Assembly (NCBI RefSeq): GCF_907164915.1 | Contig: NC_061862.1 | Coordinates: forward strand, 64,420,228 to 64,484,227 | Reading direction: 5' to 3' | Length of the DNA: 64,000 nucleotides | From: Impatiens glandulifera | Lineage: Eukaryota > Streptophyta > Magnoliopsida > Ericales > Balsaminaceae | Shown here: positions 1 to 11,683 of the stretch, piece after piece | How the letters are laid out: each line of letters opens with the position of its first letter | Numbering within the stretch: position 1 is the stretch's first letter | Notes under the pieces: model-generated | What the model was told of the DNA's origin: nothing | Databases searched by the model: none | The model's input: only the letters and a program-made list of their open reading frames with translations | Program-made: the position numbers and the translations under genes

Positions 1-149
1 CATCTTTACTAATGTTCAATGATCCTGTTGTTGAAGCATGGGGAAGTGATGGTATAGCGAAAGCGCAGGTTCAGGATTAAGATTATTGTTCTATTCATTG
101 ATGTTTACTCTTTAATTATCTGAAGATGATATCGAGTTGTGATTGTTTG

Positions 150-836
150 TTACCGTTGCAGATCTGGGATTTTTGTTCAGGAAGGAAGATCAATGAGTTG
201 CGATCAAGCTGGAGATACAGAAGTTGGATGTGATCCAAATGGTTTTGGTTTACCATAAACTATAGTAGTAACACCATGAAAGAAAGTCCTTTTGGCAACA
301 ACAGATAGTTTTGGTGATGTATATGAGATGAATTGTTTTTCACAATATTTAAGTTCACCTTTGGTATACGTAAGTCATTTCAACATTCCTGATATATAAA
401 CTGTCAAAAGGAATGAATGCTAAAGAAAAGATAATTCTCTGTTTTTGTTTTCCAGGTTATGGATGTAACCGCAACAAAAACACAGAACAGTAAGTTTATA
501 GAAACAGCTAGTAGCCGTGAGAGTTTCCAGTTTAGGGAACATCGAGATGAATTGGTGGCTCAGAATAAAGGGAATACCTTGTTGAGGTATATGGAGAAGA
601 AGAAAGCAAGAAGGTAATTAATTAATTAACTTCCTTTTGTTGTTTTTTTCTTCTTTTAGTTTTTACCAAAACTTCTGTGGTCTTTTTGTTTCACAGGTTT
701 GACAAATATGTCCGATATGAGTCCAGAAAGGCAAGAGCCGACACTAAAAAACGGGTAAAAGGACGATCTGGAAAACCAGCTGTTTGCTTGATGAAAAGAG
801 TTGCACTTGAAGTGTTTTTCATAGAGGTATTCTGAA
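150..836 (+). pseudogene. CONSTANS-like (CCT domain) gene fragment
   Basis: This is the 3' part of a CONSTANS-like transcription factor gene; such B-box/CCT proteins are nuclear regulators of flowering and light responses. The clearest part is the CCT domain, split by an intron: the upstream exon (about 457-613) ends RYMEKKKARR, and after an acceptor near 697 the next exon reads FDKYVRYESRKARADTKKR followed by VKGRSGK. The stretch DELVAQNKGN just before it is typical of the COL9/COL14/COL15 group. An earlier piece (193-258) reads EVGCDPNGFGL and then hits a stop, and 300-366 resembles the linker before CCT. The B-boxes are not in the window, and the ending after the CCT is not family-like. 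I infer a non-functional fragment. The family call is firm; the subgroup is less certain. Confidence 0.8.
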
Positions 837-958
837 ATAAAGGAGATTGGTTGCTCTGAGAAGAAACTGAAGGGGAATCTATATTCTGAAATAAAGGATA
901 TTTCCCCCTCTATTAATTAGGCTTCGGTTAATAAGAGGTATTCTGACTGCCATTTCAG

Positions 959-1290
959 ATTGTGTGAAGGAGGAGAACTCTTGGATAGAATTTTGTCAAG
1001 GTACGAGAATAAATTTATATAGAACTTAAGGAGTTACTGGTTTTAGTTGATATTTACTTTGTTTCAGAGGATGAAGATATACGGTGGAAGATGCCAAACG
1101 AATTGTTGTCCAATTACTAAGTGTTGTTGCATTTTTCATCTTCAAAGCGTTGTACATTGTGATCTGAAACTCGAGAATATACTAAGTTTCTAAAATTGAA
1201 TTTTCAGATTTTGTCGTTATGTGGTTAAAACTTAAAACAGGTCATCCGTGGCTAAAACGTGAAAACCACGAATCTGCTTCAGTAATGGTA
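959..1290 (+). pseudogene. CDPK-related kinase (CRK) gene fragment
   Basis: These are short pieces of a calcium-dependent-protein-kinase-related kinase domain in the right order. The exon at 959-1001 reads LCEGGELLDRILSR and ends in a GT donor. The exon at 1068-1194 carries DAKRIVVQLLSVVAF and a degraded catalytic loop in which HRDLKPEN has become HCDLKLEN. It also has an in-frame TGA at its start and a one-base frameshift just before the catalytic loop. The piece at about 1243-1287 reads HPWLKREN, as at the end of the kinase domain. It starts only about 120 bases after the CONSTANS-like fragment on the same strand, a chimeric arrangement of unrelated genes. The Asp of the HRD motif remains but its Arg is lost. 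It is certainly a pseudogene. Confidence 0.75.
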
Positions 1291-2278
1291 AGAAAATATT
1301 GATTAAGCTTTATCCTTTGAAATTTTCCTTCTAAATGAGTTGCCTTAATCCTACTAACTTATAAATAGAGAGACAGAAGGAAGTTGGAATAGTCGTTAAT
1401 CTGAAAGAGTGGTGGAGCATAAAGTTCATGATTATAAAGTTAGGTATTCGAATATGATGTAAATCTCAAGACAATTTAAAAGCTCAAAATAAATATACAT
1501 AAATTTTAATACTATAGCAAACAATTATAAATCAACTAATAACAAGCTCAATTCACGTACTATTTTTAAGTTATTTCTACAAGCCCATAAGTTAAGATAT
1601 GGGCTTCTCAGAAGTCCATTAGGCTGTTATAGACAAAATTCTTGATTTTTGATGACCAAATAGGTCATGCTCTGCATAAAAAGAAATTAACAATTGGTCC
1701 AAACTTGAAAACTGGCCTTATAAAAAACATTTACAAAAGACAGTCATTCCAAAAGAAATTGGAAGATATCCAATTTAGGTTATGACATTGTCTTGGAGGA
1801 CTGATCATTTAATTAAGTTAGTTAACTTTGATCATTTAGGACTAATGAAGAGCATAATGCATCTTAATTAAAAACAACCTGACAAGAGCCGACCAAATAA
1901 ATATTGCTTAACCAATGTTTAAGCTCGATGATTGCGTTATTTGTAATATAGTTTTATAGTTTTCACATTAATACAAACTTTAACATTTCAAAAACTTATT
2001 CATGTGATATTAAAATTTGTGTTTATCACTCAAATGTAATAAGTTTTTACAATTTAATAGAGCTTGTTTGAATTTTGTTATCTTATTGAAAGAAAAAAAC
2101 AAAAAACCAAATACAATCTTCTTGATATAAAAAAGTGATTTGTTTGAATAAAAGAGCACTTTATATACAATGTTTATATAAATCCAAATGAATATTATTA
2201 AACAATTCATTAGTTATAATACGGAATAAGTTTTGATGCTACAATTTTATTTATATAATTATTATAATTAGTCAATAC

Positions 2279-2340
<62 letters not shown>

Positions 2341-2380
2341 CAATTAATTACAAGTTAATGATACACAGTGCTAAAGAGTA
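1291..2380. other. AT-rich non-coding stretch with a TA microsatellite
   Basis: No gene is recognised here. The stretch is AT-rich and holds a perfect run of TA dinucleotides at about 2282-2338. Short open frames lack family features. If the inverted repeat extends outward, this stretch should have a partner beyond the right edge of the window. Confidence 0.6.
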
Positions 2381-2999
2381 AGAGTCATTTTAACTTCTTA
2401 TAATCCTATGTGGCAAACTAGAGAGGTTGCAAATATGTGAACTTGAGGGGGTGATATTACTATACCACATTCAATACCATTTCTTGTACTTTTCAAAAAT
2501 AACATTAAAAATTATTATTATTATTTTTTATTTATTTATAATGTATAATTTATTTGTTTTTTAAAGAGTATTACAATAAATGAAACAATATAAACGTTGT
2601 ACATAAGATCTGCACCCGAACTTGAGATAGATACATTAAAATTCAGAATAAGAGGGTGTGATAAATCATGACTACTTTACCATCATTTAGACATATAAAA
2701 AAAAAGTTAGCTTCAACCTCAAAACACAAAGAGGAGGCAATAAAAAATATAAATTACAATGTCACAAATTTGACCATTTGAAAATTATATTTTGTTTCTA
2801 AGGATTTATTCTTCTTAGTGTTATTATAAATGATCTTGTTTAGGGTACTTTATTAAGATTTAAATTATTTTATCGGTGTAGTTTAATTTAGTGGTTTAGA
2901 ATTAAAAAAAATCATTTTTTTACACGAAGAGGTTGAGTACTTGAGTGTTCGGCTCTTCTTAACCAGCAGAACCGACATCGAAGGGCCCTAGTTGAATTA

Positions 3000-3403
3000 T
3001 ATTTTTTAAATTTATATGATATATTAAAAATATATAATAATTATGTATTCAACCTAACAAAAAGTAATTTAGTCTAATTGATTAAATATTTTAACATCGT
3101 CATTAACGTAATAGGTTCAAAAAGGGGTTAAGGGAGGTGAGAAACTCTAGACACTGCCTAATTCACCTTGAAATGTTGCACCTTTAAAAATGCATAGATT
3201 ATTTGGATAAAAAAAGATAAATGTATAATGAAAAAATAATTTAAAAATATGGGAAGTTATTTTAATATATTAATTATTGGTTTAAATAATAGAATTGATG
3301 ATAAAATATTTATTTATTGCATATTCAATTTAAATGATCTAAATCAAATTAGGCCTAAAAAAATATATTTTTTTTTTCATTTCGAAAACTTGACAAATTT
3401 GTA
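3000..3403. mobile_element. 404-bp insertion private to the left arm
   Basis: The right arm lacks this segment: there the flanks join directly across a single GTTGAATTA. Here the segment is bordered by GTTGAATTA (2991-2999) and GTTGTATTA (3404-3412), a near-perfect 9-bp target duplication. I see no clear terminal inverted repeats and no coding. The stretch around 3070-3125 loosely resembles Pol III box A and box B, so a SINE is possible. The 9-bp duplication would also suit a Mutator-like MITE. The class is unresolved. Confidence 0.65.
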
Positions 3404-4975
3404 GTTGTATTAAGAATTCGAAAACAAAATGTAGTTAAAAAATTGTTTATATTGTTATGATATCAAGTTTATTTTATTTTACATAAATGATGAAAAAGAT
3501 GATCAACCAGTTTCAGAAAATGGACGCTCCAGACTCTGAACAACATCTAGGGTTACAATATACATAGCTTTCTTCACGAATTAGTGATTTTTCTGGCTAA
3601 CTATCACGGGCAAGGGTCCTGGTCTCTTTCTCTGTCTGTATATATATTTGCTTGCATTTTCAATGTGTGGTCTAGCTCCAAGAGTTCTTTGGTGCTATAA
3701 AAATGTTCTATCAATCAATGTTTTCATATTTGTTCTAATGTCTTTGTTCTGATTTGATGTGGTACATATTGTATACAATGATTACCGGTGAGTTTTCTTC
3801 ATTCCTCTCTCTATATCTGTTTCTTCAGCTCGTAGAACTACAGTCTATATGCATTTAGTTTTCATTTGAGTTTCTTGAATGTTGATTAGTAGGCTTGTAG
3901 TATCATCGGAAGACTTACATGAGGTCTAAATGTTGAGTTACTTATGCCATGTTTTAGGTCTGCATTAATAGATGCCTAAAGAACATATATACCAGATGAC
4001 TGTGTTTCATATTGTAAAATTATTCAATGACTTCCCATTAATATCCTAAATGGATATTCTTATTGGGTACCATTCTGGATGGATCATAAAGCTTTGGGCA
4101 ATATGCAATTGGAGTTCTTATATGTCAAATAGCTCAAATTTGGTGAAACTGTTGAATTCATCTAAAACGTGCAATGTGTTCCATCCATATGAACCTACAA
4201 TAAACTATTACAACCTCTTGTTTTTTTTGGGTTTAGGGATTTACATTAAGGTATGGTTTCACACGATGATGTTTTGACTGAATCACACGTTTTATTTTTC
4301 TCTTCTTATGCTCAAAGAGAATGTCTTCTCGCCTTAAATAATGTGGCACACAAATGATATATGATTAGCTAATGATTTCATATTATTAGGGTGTTGGATA
4401 AAAATGAATATTAAGTGTTGAATACTAAATTTTAAGTAAATAATTAGTTAAGTGTATGAAAATAAGATGCTGAATAAGCAATATAATTATTTGAATTTTA
4501 AGTAGTGCTTGATATGGAAGCTGGTTTGATAAGATGTAAGGCTAATGTAGGGAAAATATTTTAAAACTATTTTACCCTTCAAGAGATGTAATTTGCTTAA
4601 TTTCATTTCCGTTTGGTTGGAGTGAAAGTGAAGAACTTACCGCAACTCCTGGAATTAATAAGAAAACAAACTTTAAGGTTTAAAGTTATCTTTTGTACGC
4701 TCTTCTCACGCTTACTAAAAATTAAGTGATTTTTAGTATCAATTATCAAATAAACTTAATTCAAAACTGATAAGTTGTGATGCATTATGTGTCACACTCT
4801 TGTTAATTAGTAGTAATACATTTAATTGTGCCTCTTTTCTTCCTTGGTTTGTATGGATCATGTTTTATGGTAATGTAGAGTTTTAATATTTATAGTGTGC
4901 ACATTCTAGACTATTAATTCGTTTGGTGTGAAGAAAGACGATGTCTTCCTTGCTGATGTTAATACACAACTGAAG

Positions 4976-5476
4976 TGTTGGGTTTTGCAACAGCAAAAAT
5001 ATGGATCTTTTCGAAATCAAACCTGTAGCAAATTAGTTTCCAAATCGTCTATGACGATAATCAGATTACGAAGACTGAAATAGCACAAAGCAATAAACGA
5101 CAACACAATATACGTGGTTCGGTCAAAATCGACCTACGTCCACGGGAGGGATAAGTTTCACTAAATCAAAGAAATGTCAATAGTAGAAACTTACATGCCC
5201 TGCTCTCAAATGAAAGAAGTGATTACACTAGGAATGATTAGAATACTCCACAATCAAAAGCTCCCCCAATCTCTCTCTCTGGATCAGCCAAAGAACAAGA
5301 AGAAGAAGAAAACCAGAAAACCCTAGATCTGTAATTCACTCTCTCTCAACCTTGCTCTGTTATGAGAAAAATACCCAAAAAAAAGTATTTATACTCTAAC
5401 CCGTTTTCATAAAAGAAAACCCTGACCCGTTTACCCAGAATTTAAAACCCGCCCACATTGGCAAGGAACACCAACA
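4976..5476 (-). repeat. Copia-1 3' LTR (downstream LTR on the minus strand)
   Basis: This is a 501-bp LTR with TG...CA ends, next to the purine-rich tract at 5477-5490. It is nearly identical to 9690-10190. Confidence 0.96.
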
Positions 5477-5522
5477 ATTCTCCCCCTTCCGAGCCATGGG
5501 AGAATGTTGCTATAAACATTCA

Positions 5523-8500
5523 TCATCGTGACGCTTCTGCTAGAACCATTCCAGCTTTGGCACAACATATCTCATGCTTTCCTCTTGGCAAGCCCTTTGT
5601 CATCATATCTGACCCGTTCTCATCTGTATGCACTTTCTCCAAGTATAACTCCTTCTTCTCGAGCACTTCACGGATCCAATGGTACCTTCTTTAGATGTGT
5701 TTTGAACATGAATGGAAACTTGGATTCTTGCTCACATGTATAGCACTTTGTGAGTCACTAAACACCACAAACCCGTCTTGTGCAATGCTTATTTCTTTCA
5801 ACAATTCTTTCATCCATCTCATTTCCTTACAACATTCAGTAATGGCAATATATTCAGCTTCTGTAGTAGACAAAGCAACACATTTCTGTAGACGAGACTT
5901 CCATGATACAGCTTCTCCTCCAAAAGTAAACAAATACCCTGAAGTTGATCTCATTGTGTCAATATCACCACTCATATCTGAATCAGAAAACCCTTCAACA
6001 TGTGGCTTTCCAGTACCATAACACATAGCGTATTTGGAGGTCCCTCGAAGATATCTCATTAGCCACTTAACCACTTCCTAGTGTGTCTTACCAGGATTTG
6101 AAAGGAAACGACTAAGTACTCCAACCGCATGAGCTATATCCGGTATTGTACAAATCATTGCATACATCAGACTGTCTATTGCTGAAGCATATGGAACAAT
6201 GCACATTTCTTGTCTTTCCTCTTCATCCTTGGGAGACATTGTCTTGTTTATTTTCAAGTGTGTAGCCAATGGACAAGCAACTGGCTTTGCCTTGTCCATA
6301 CAGAATCGTTTTAGAATCTTCTCAATATCTCTCTCTTGAGATAACCATAGCCTTTTCTTCACCCGATCACGAATGAACTGCATTCCAAGAATTTGTCTTG
6401 CTTGACCCAAGTCTTTCATCTCAAAAGACTTAGCCAAATCCTTTTTCAACTTGGCAATCTTGAGCTTGTCTCTCCCAACAATCAGCATGTCATCAACATA
6501 TAGAAGAAGTATAATAAAATCATTAGAAGCAAACTTTTGTACAAAGACATAGTGATCTGTATACGTCTTCATGTAACCATGGATGATCATGAACGACTCA
6601 AACTTAAGATACCATTGCCTTGGTGCTTGCTTCAAACCGTACAGACTTTTGAAAAGTTTGCACACCTTGTTTTCCTCACCTTTCTTATTATAACCTTCAG
6701 GTTGCTCCATATAAACATCTTCATCCAAATCATCATGGAGAAATGCAGTCTTGACATCAAGTTGTTCAACCTCAAGATCCATACAAGCAGCTAGACTTAA
6801 CACCACCCAGATAGAAGTCATCTTCACTACCGGTGAGAAAATCTCATCATAATCGATTCCATGCCTCTGGCAAAAACCTTTGACAACCAGCCTAGCCTTG
6901 TATCTTGTCTTGCTATCATCACCTTCTTGCTTGATCTTGTACACCCATTTATTTTGTAATACTTTTCTATTCTCTGGTCTTTCAACTAGATCATATGTGC
7001 CATTTTTCAGCAATGATTTCATCTCTTCATCTATGGAAGCTAGCCATTCTTTCTTATGAGCATCCTCAAGAGCCTCCTTATAGCATATAGGCTCCCCACA
7101 ATCAGTTAGAAGGACATACTCTGTAGTAGGGTACTTAGAACTTAATCTTTTCTCCCTAGTAGACCTCCTAAGTACCTCTGTTTGTTGATTATGTTGATTT
7201 ACATCTTCTTGCTGAACTTTAAAATCAGCCTCAATATTATCACCAAGATCAGTTGTTGTATCATTTTCATGGCCTATAGCTTGACCCTGAGGAACATCAT
7301 CATCACTATCTGAGTCTGAAGCTACATGTGGCCTTGTCTCCTCAACATCATGAGACATCTCAAGACCAGAAAGATCACGTATGTATGCATCAAGTTTTTC
7401 ACCATCTTCAAAATTCTCAATAGTCTGTTCTTCAAGGAATACCACATCTCGGCTTCTCAAAACCTTCTTATCAACTGGGTCATAACACCTGCATCCCCAC
7501 TTTTCATCACCATACCCCAAAAATATGCATTGCCTAGTGTTTGCATCTAACTTAGACCTCTCATCTTTTGGAATATGCACAAAAGCTCTGCAACCAAAAA
7601 CACATAAATAGTCATAATTAACATCTTTACCTGACCAGACGCTCTTATGCACACTTATTATTCAATGGTTTGGAGGGAGAACAGTTAATCACATATACTG
7701 TAGTGCTCATGGCTTCAGCCCAAAAATTCTTAGCCAACCTGGCATGGGAGAGCATACTCCTCATCCGTTCCAACATTGTTCTGTTCATCCTCAATGCCAC
7801 ACCATTTTGTTGTGGAGTCTTGGGCATAGTCTGTTCATGTCGAATACCCTACTCTTTGAAATAATCATCAAATGAGCCTATGTAGTCTCCCTCGTTATCT
7901 GACCGCACCCTCATCAGTTTTCTTCCTGTCTCTCTTTCAACCAGCTTGTGAAAGACCTCAAACCTTACTGCAACCTCATCCTTGGACTTTATAGCATAGG
8001 CCCAAACCTTCCTAGATGCATCATCTATGAAGGTTACAAAATAGGAAGCACCACCTATGGATTTAATCTTCATAGGACCACAAACATCTATATGGACCAG
8101 TTCAAAAACATTCTTTTTCAGTTCCACTTTTGACTTACTGTAGGAGACTCTGTTCTGCTTACCCTTCAAGTAATGCTCAAAATTTTCAAGATGAGCATCC
8201 TTGAGATTCAGCAGCTCATTCCTCTTGATCAAAATATTCAGCCCCTTTTCACTAATGTGACATAGTCTCTTGTGCCACAACTCAGAGGATGACTCCATCA
8301 CAACAGAATATGCCACATCATAGACAATTTTCAAATTTGTCTTGTATAAGGAACAACATTTCTTACATCGTGCAATAACCAATGAACCCTTACTTAGCTT
8401 CCATGCTCCACCACTGAAAACATTATGGTAGCCTCCATCATCGAGCTTACCTGCTGAAATCAAATTCATTCTCAAATCAGGAACATGTCTTACATCTCTC

Positions 8501-8905
8501 AATGTCATGAAGAAGCCCATGTTTGTCTCGACTCTAACATCACCAAAACCAACTATCTTGGACACACCACTGTTACCCATGCAAACCTCACCATAATCAC
8601 CAACTTTGTAGGACTGGAAATAACCTTTGTGTGGAGTAATATGGAATGAGGCACCTGTGTCAACAATCCATGTTGTTTCATTTAAAGATGTGCTAAAACA
8701 TGAGTCTTGACAGTTAGAAGCATATGTCAGTTCACCATCTGAAGCATAAGGAAATGTATCTGCACTCTCTTCTTTCTTTTCTCTGGGCTTCACTGTACCC
8801 TTCGCTTTATCATTTTTAAATTTCCAGCACTCGTTTTTCCAGTGACCCATTTTGCTACAGTAATGGCAAGCACCATCTTTCTTTGGAGCTCTAGACTTCT
8901 TCTAG
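5523..8905 (-). pseudogene. Copia-1 pol (protease, integrase, RT, RNase H), interrupted
   Basis: On the minus strand the order is as follows. The CCHC knuckle is at about 8830-8872. The protease motif WIVDTGASFHITP is near 8650. Integrase has LWHKRLCHISEKG, an HIDVCGP aspartate motif and RSDNEGDY, where the usual Gly-Gly is changed, then TPQQNGVA. Reverse transcriptase follows (6078-7652) with DVKTAFLH and YVDDMLIVG, and RNase H (DSDMSGD, STTEAEYIA, FSDSQSAI) to about 5523. Reading is broken by an in-frame TAG just after the YFKE residues (about 7846-7848), a frameshift near 7650, a TAG at 6075-6077 and a TAA at about 5688-5690. Copies with these breaks could only move with help from another element. 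Confidence 0.93.
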
Positions 8906-9551
8906 ACTTTCCCCTGCTCGAACCACTTCTATTATCCTTTGATCTTCCTCTATCAGCCACTAACATATCAGACTTAGAGGGTTTATCCCCCTTTCGATTC
9001 TCCTCATCAAGTAAGGAACTAGTGACAAATGCCATGTTGACTTTACCATTTGGTGCAGAGTTGCTGAGAGTGATAATAAGTGTCTCCCAACTTGCAGGCA
9101 AAGATCCAAGGACTAAAAGTGCTTGCACCTCATCATCAAAGTTTATCTTCATACTACTCAACTGATTCAAAATATTTTGAAATTCATTCAAGTGCTCAGC
9201 AATTGATTTATTATCAATATACTTCAGATTCACTAGCCTTCGTACCAGTGCTGCTTTATTCCCTACTGACCTCCCAGCATAGAGAGCTTCAAGTTTGCTC
9301 CACACACCATACGCCGTAGTCTCATTCTCAACATGGTGCACAACATTTACACCAACCCAGGAACGAATAAAGCTGCAGGCCTTTCTATCTATCTTTTTCC
9401 AATCAGCCTCTTTTGTAGTCTCAGGTCTAACACCTTCATTTTCAATTGCTTCATTCAAATCATCTGAAACTAACAGATCACTAATCATCAGTTTCCATTG
9501 CCTGTAGTTTGTACCATTCAGACTCACCATATCATGTTTAGATTTCCCCAT
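8906..9551 (-). pseudogene. Copia-1 gag (capsid-like) region
   Basis: The likely start is the ATG at 9551, shortly after the primer-binding site, giving MGKSKHDMVSLNGTNYRQW, the usual N-terminus of copia gag proteins of the UBN2 type. The domain forms the virus-like particle that packages element RNA. The frame runs to about 8910, where a frameshift next to a stop codon separates it from the zinc knuckle and pol, which continue in another frame. A longer reading frame starting inside the LTR is not the natural start. Confidence 0.85.
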
Positions 9552-9674
9552 TATTACTGCCTTAACAACTGACAAAAAAACCCAGCAAAGAAACCAATTG
9601 ATCTCTTCTATGAATTTCGCCAAATAACCAGCAGAGCACTCTGCTCCAATGTCAAAACAGATAACCAACCAATA

Positions 9675-9688
9675 CTGCTCTGATACCA
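9675..9688 (-). other. Copia-1 primer-binding site
   Basis: On the minus strand this reads TGGTATCAGAGCAG, complementary to the 3' end of plant initiator methionine tRNA. It lies one base inside the 5' LTR. Confidence 0.93.
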
Positions 9689-9689
9689 C

Positions 9690-10190
9690 TGTTGGATTTT
9701 GCAACAGCAAAACTATGGATCTTTTCGAAATCAAACCTGTAACAAATCAGTTTCCAAATCGTCTATGACGACAAACAGATTACGAAGACTGAAATAGCAC
9801 AAAGCAATAAACGACAACACAATATACGTGGTTCGGTCAAAATCGACCTACGTCCACGGGAGGGATAAGTTTTACTAAATCAAAGAAATGTCAATAGTAG
9901 AAACTTACATGCCCTGCTCTCAAATAAAAGAAGTGATTACACTAGGAATGATTAGAATACTCCACAATCAAAAGCTCCCCCAATCTCTCTCTCTGGATCA
10001 GCCAAAGAACAAGAAGAAGAAGAAAACCAGAAAACCCTAGATTTGTAATTCACTCTCTCTCAACCTTGCTCTGTTATGAGAAAAATACCCAAAAAAAAGT
10101 ATTTATACTCTAACCCGTTTTCATAAAAGAAAACCCTGACCCGTTTACCCAGAATTTAAAACCCGCCCACATTGGCAAGGAACACCAACA
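9690..10190 (-). repeat. Copia-1 5' LTR (upstream LTR on the minus strand)
   Basis: This is a 501-bp LTR with TG...CA ends, followed on the minus strand by the primer-binding site and preceded by the TGAAG target duplication. About 9 differences from the partner LTR suggest an insertion younger than the inverted repeat. Confidence 0.96.
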
Positions 10191-11683
10191 TGAAGAACAA
10201 GAATATCACCACTGATATTAAAGTGGACAAAAATTTTAATGTGAGTTCTTTGTTATAATTTTCTTAGAATGTCATCTTTATAAGTTGTAATAGATATTAT
10301 AACTTGACGAATGCGTTGACAATTTTTTTACACTGAATAATCTAACATGTAAATGATTGTCATATTGCTTAGTTGCATGATGAAAACCTCTTCTTGATGC
10401 ATTCCAGGTCTTTGTGTTTAGTATGCTCTACCACTAGTTCAATTTAATTTATTTGGGCACTTTTCACAAAATTTATTTCAAGATACTGTGTTTTATTTTG
10501 TTAACTAGTTGAATAATAATGGAAATTTATATTAAATTGTCAATTGCTCTTATTGGATTCTAGTTTTGATTTGCTTGATATAAATGAAGAATGTTTTGCA
10601 TGATTATGCGATGATCTTGCTTGGTATAATAATGGGGATGAATTATGCTGGGCTCATTTCATGTGTTGTTTTTTATATCAAGTTATTTGATACTATAACC
10701 TATTTGAAAGTTGGTATTTTATCACAATTATGATCCCAATAGGAAATCGTCAAAGCTCAAATTGAAAGTTTTTATATTGGTTTGGTATAAGATTTTTTTA
10801 TAACATTATTCAAATTATAGTGTGATTTTTGTAATTTCATTCAGTAAACAAATTTTTTAGCTGATCCAAATTTTAGTGTAATTTTTTATTCATCAAAGTA
10901 TAGAGATTTTTTCTTGATTATGATCAGATTATTGGTTAGATCATGATCCATATTATTTTCAAAACCATTGTAATTTATGACAAACATAACACGTGTAGAT
11001 TTTTCGGTTAATGATTAACATAACATAATGGTATAACAAAACAGCCCAATGTGACAATTTGATCTATACAGTTCATATACTTTGAACTACTATAATGTTT
11101 GGAATGACTTGTGAATTGAAATGGAAGTGGCATTTAAAGCCTAATGTGTTTAATGCATTTTTGTGCCATTGTAAGTTAACACCATATATTGCATGTTCAG
11201 TTAATAAATTCCCTTAGCTGATTTTTTTGTGAGATTAATCTATTGTAGTTCTTTGTTTGTATGCTAAGCGCATTTCTTTTTAATAATATTTTTATTCATG
11301 TCATGATATTGCTGAAGCATTTGGCAATGTTGAGCTTTTTACAACCATAATAGTTGATGAAGCTACTCCTAGTCTGAAGACTATCTTAAGTTTCAGGTTA
11401 CCCGATCAAAGCTCTAAAAAGGTAAATAAGGTATTTGAATCTTCATTTAGAGTTTTTCATGGATCAATTTTGTTAACGTGTTGTCCAACTTTTTTTTTAT
11501 GAATTAATTCAAATAACCCCTAATTGGACAATACATATAAAAAAACCAATTATCTCATATCCCATATCAAACATTTTTAGTTCCACATTCTATTGATCAA
11601 TTGTATGTCATATATGTCTCTTCATTTGTATTATGTTTTTGATGATTAAATGTTTATTTCTTGCAGTTGGAAGTTTAGAATTG

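Larger units (their letters stand above)
4976..10190 (-). mobile_element. Copia-1: Ty1/copia LTR retrotransposon, complete but defective
   Basis: The element is 5215 bp on the minus strand, inserted in VDAC exon 3 with target duplication TGAAG (4971-4975 and 10191-10195). The LTRs are 501 bp each, begin TGTTGG and end CCAACA, and differ at about 9 positions by hand count. The primer-binding site TGGTATCAGAGCAG (initiator-Met tRNA type) is at 9675-9688 and the purine-rich tract at 5477-5490. Domain order on the minus strand is gag, protease, integrase, reverse transcriptase, RNase H, as in Ty1/copia. The sequence style resembles Tnt1/Tork elements, which is an inference. The right arm has the empty site with a single TGAAG. 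Confidence 0.97.
2381..11683 (+). repeat. Left arm of giant inverted repeat
   Basis: Reading rightward from 2381 gives the reverse complement of the window's right end reading leftward from 64000; the first 48 bases match with 2 mismatches. The match continues through VDAC exons and introns to about 11683, where it stops inside VDAC exon 5 (partner about 50716). Over 10191-10354 I count 10 mismatches in 164 bases against the partner. Insertions private to this arm are a 404-bp element at 3000-3403 and copia-1 at 4976-10190. VDAC exon 2 is deleted in this arm. The left limit is at or before 2381, because the partner sequence ends with the window. Confidence 0.93.
3600..11683 (+). pseudogene. 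VDAC (mitochondrial porin) pseudogene, left-arm copy
   Basis: These are remains of a gene for the outer-mitochondrial-membrane voltage-dependent anion channel. Exon 1 is at about 3606-3640 (GKGPGLF, with the expected ATG reading ACG). Exon 2 is deleted: the sequence jumps from GATTACCG at about 3781 into the following intron. Exon 3 (4910-4975 plus 10196-10240) encodes VFLADVNTQLKNKNITTDI and is split by copia-1. Exon 4 (11335-11421) encodes LFTTIIVDEATPSLKTILSF, with a good donor at 11422. Exon 5 begins near 11667 and is lost after about 17 bases, where the inverted repeat ends. The large introns match those of the right-arm copy at 49855-56741. It cannot encode a porin. Confidence 0.9.

Noticed and set aside
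3065..3130. tRNA gene or SINE head in the 404-bp insert
   Set aside because: The box A and box B matches are weak and too far from the element's start.
4050..4277. 75-codon open frame in the left arm, mirrored at 56065-56253
   Set aside because: It falls in a VDAC intron and is preserved only because the arms are copies; the two versions have indels and different ends.
5458..6021. Plus-strand open frames across copia-1
   Set aside because: They are antisense shadows of the RNase H region on the minus strand.
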